Assembly (NCBI GenBank): GCA_002454415.1
Contig: DKIT01000150.1
Span: 24,222-30,673 of the forward strand
DNA length: 6,452 nt
Direction: 5' to 3'
From: Sphingobacterium sp. UBA6711
GTDB lineage: Bacteria; Bacteroidota; Bacteroidia; Sphingobacteriales; Sphingobacteriaceae
In this document: positions 4,891-6,452 of the stretch, in pieces
Layout of the letters: every line of letters begins with the position of its first letter
Position numbering within the stretch: position 1 is the first letter of the stretch
The notes under the pieces: generated by a model
What the model was told of the DNA's origin: nothing
Databases searched by the model: none
Seen by the model: only the letters and a program-made list of their open reading frames with translations
Made by a program: the position numbers and the translations under genes

Positions 4891-6452
4891 TTATCTACTT
4901 TTTTGTTCCAACTGTTCTTTCTGAGATTCTTTATATACCCTACTGTCTTCTTCGTCCATCTCCATATCGAGGTCTTCTTCTTTGTATTTTCCCATCTTTA
5001 GGTGAAAGTTATCGGCTGTACCCGTGATACGCATCGGTATTCCAAATATGCCAAAAGGAGGGAGACCTAGTCGGAAACCCAGGTTCATCCGTCCGTCTAA
5101 AGTAACCTGACCTTCAAACCGGGGTCTGAAACCCATCATTTTCATTTTCGTACGTTCGATGGTCATCACATTATTTTTGATATGCGATTTAATAACAACT
5201 TTTTTCACTTCGCCATCTTTCAATTTTTCCTTGGAAGTAGATTGACTGATCCCATTAAGTAGCTTGAAGCCTCTGAACTTAATCTGATTTAGTGTCAGGG
5301 ACCCCTCACCAGCGATTGAAGGCATTACCGGTTGCATATTGCCATTCAATAGACCGCCCAATTTGTAATCCAGCGAAACGAGGCCATACGCATTTTTTGC
5401 AGAGCTGACCATTTCGCTGAACATGGGTATTTCTTTGTAGGCGCGTTGAATATCAAAGCTGTCGGCTTTTACAGCATAATCAAAGCTTGCCCTACGTGGA
5501 TTTATAGGACGATAATTTCCGCTCATACCCACTTTTAGTCCCGCTAGTTCAAAGTTGGTCTTGTTCAGGATCATCTTACCATCTTTTACCTGTAAGTCGC
5601 CTTTAAAGTCTTTGATATTCATTTTGTTGTACAATATCGTGTTGACAAGACCGAATACCTGAATGTCCAAATTTTTGGGCAGAAGAACTACACCACTTTC
5701 CGAAGAGCTTGCAGTTGTTGACGCTGCCGGAGAAGCAAAAACCATAAAATCATCCACATTGATTTTCCTGCTGCTGAGTGTAAATTGACCTTTTAATGGT
5801 GCTAGACTGCTTGTTGCGTAATTAATAATATTGTTGAGATACCCCTTGATGGAAATATCATTTTTAGCATAGGCAATCAAGAATTTATCAAAGTTCATTT
5901 TTTCCTGACGGAAACTAAAGTCGCCACTTTTAATTGCAATCGGCTGCGGCAGCATGTCCGACTGAACTTGGATATTTCCAATACTCAACCGGCCGTTATT
6001 CTGTAACCGGGCATAATGACCATTGGTGGCATCGCTCTGTAAGCCTTTTAAACTGAAATCTGTATAGATAAAGCCGTCAACGTTGGTGCCATCCAATGCA
6101 AAGAGTTTATAAATAGGGCCGAGATTGAGCTTACCTTTGGATTGTATGTTGTATTTGATATTATTAAAGTTCTTGAGGTCTGCATGTAAGAAAAAAGGTT
6201 CACCAGCAAATGTAAACGATACAGGGAGGATTTTGACATTGAGGTCCTTAAGTGAGCCTTTCTCGCTATTGACAAAAGCTTCGACCTGAATGTTTTCCAT
6301 CGGGATCGGATAGTCATTTGACTTGATCAACCCATTCTTCATGACGATGGACGTATTGGTCTCGGGAAAAATGTTGCGTTTGAGATCCACGTATCCTTTT
6401 GCCATGAAGTTGATGTTAATCAGTCCACCCAATTCAACTTGTTTAATGGGGT
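4891..6452 (-). CDS. AsmA-like protein, C-terminal 519 residues, cut by window edge
   Basis: The minus-strand frame is open to the right edge, so the true start and the expected N-terminal membrane anchor lie outside. The TTG at 6430-6432 (leading into LGGLINI) is not a credible start, because six more in-frame codons (PIKQVE) precede it and continue the sequence. The visible part is built of repeated beta-strand units of the AsmA type: alternating short polar and hydrophobic strands with phrases such as GYVDLKRN, GRLSIGNIQV, GDLQVKDGKMIL and EGQVTLDGRMNLGFRLGLP, ending in FGIPMRITGTADNFHLKMG. AsmA-like proteins sit at the inner membrane facing the periplasm and are linked to outer-membrane assembly and lipid transfer between membranes. 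A Ser/Ala/Thr-rich linker is at about visible residues 238-253. The last 35 residues are highly charged (KEEDLDMEMDEED then Lys/Gln/Glu). Assignment is by fold style and not by a catalytic motif. Confidence 0.8.
   Translation of the reverse strand, partial: PIKQVELGGLININFMAKGYVDLKRNIFPETNTSIVMKNGLIKSNDYPIPMENIQVEAFVNSEKGSLKDLNVKILPVSFTFAGEPFFLHADLKNFNNIKYNIQSKGKLNLGPIYKLFALDGTNVDGFIYTDFSLKGLQSDATNGHYARLQNNGRLSIGNIQVQSDMLPQPIAIKSGDFSFRQEKMNFDKFLIAYAKNDISIKGYLNNIINYATSSLAPLKGQFTLSSRKINVDDFMVFASPAASTTASSSESGVVLLPKNLDIQVFGLVNTILYNKMNIKDFKGDLQVKDGKMILNKTNFELAGLKVGMSGNYRPINPRRASFDYAVKADSFDIQRAYKEIPMFSEMVSSAKNAYGLVSLDYKLGGLLNGNMQPVMPSIAGEGSLTLNQIKFRGFKLLNGISQSTSKEKLKDGEVKKVVIKSHIKNNVMTIERTKMKMMGFRPRFEGQVTLDGRMNLGFRLGLPPFGIFGIPMRITGTADNFHLKMGKYKEEDLDMEMDEEDSRVYKESQKEQLEQKSR

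Noticed and set aside
6430..6432. TTG as start codon of the AsmA-like gene
   Set aside because: The frame is open to the window edge and the protein lacks its N-terminal anchor, so the gene starts outside the window.

Overview
The window looks like chromosomal DNA of a Bacteroidota species, most likely Sphingobacterium or a close Sphingobacteriaceae relative. This rests on moderate GC content, start codons without Shine-Dalgarno sequences, a promoter -7 element of the Bacteroidota type (TAnnTTTG) and protein sequences of Bacteroidota character. The genus is an inference from protein style, not from a database search.

Layout, left to right. (1) 1-568, minus: N-terminal 189 codons of a beta-ketoacyl-ACP synthase III (FabH), cut by the left edge. 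(2) 569-866: non-coding, with two small hairpins in the probable fabH leader. (3) 867-2300, minus: a complete MocR/GabR-type regulator, a GntR winged helix fused to a PLP-binding aminotransferase-like domain. (4) 2301-2517: divergent control region with an exact 8-bp direct repeat (TTGGACTA, 24 bp apart) and a good -7 element for the regulator. (5) 2518-3660, plus: a class III aminotransferase closely resembling Bacteroidota ArgD (acetyl-/succinylornithine aminotransferase) but not beside other arginine genes. (6) 3807-4226, plus: a small Nudix hydrolase. (7) 4247-4780, minus, convergent with it: a secreted protein of unknown function. (8) 4891 to the right edge, minus: the C-terminal 519 residues of an AsmA-like protein.

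The only part that reads as one functional unit is the divergent pair in the middle. A MocR regulator facing a PLP-dependent aminotransferase gene across a region with a direct repeat is the arrangement known from GabR-gabT and PdxR-type systems. The likely reading is that the regulator senses an amino compound as a PLP adduct and controls the aminotransferase and itself. FabH (fatty-acid initiation), the Nudix protein, the secreted protein and the AsmA-like protein show no evident link to that pair or to each other. I see no CRISPR array, tRNA, rRNA, insertion sequence or phage gene. I did not find a clearly new system; the most testable novelty is the specificity and control of the MocR/aminotransferase pair.
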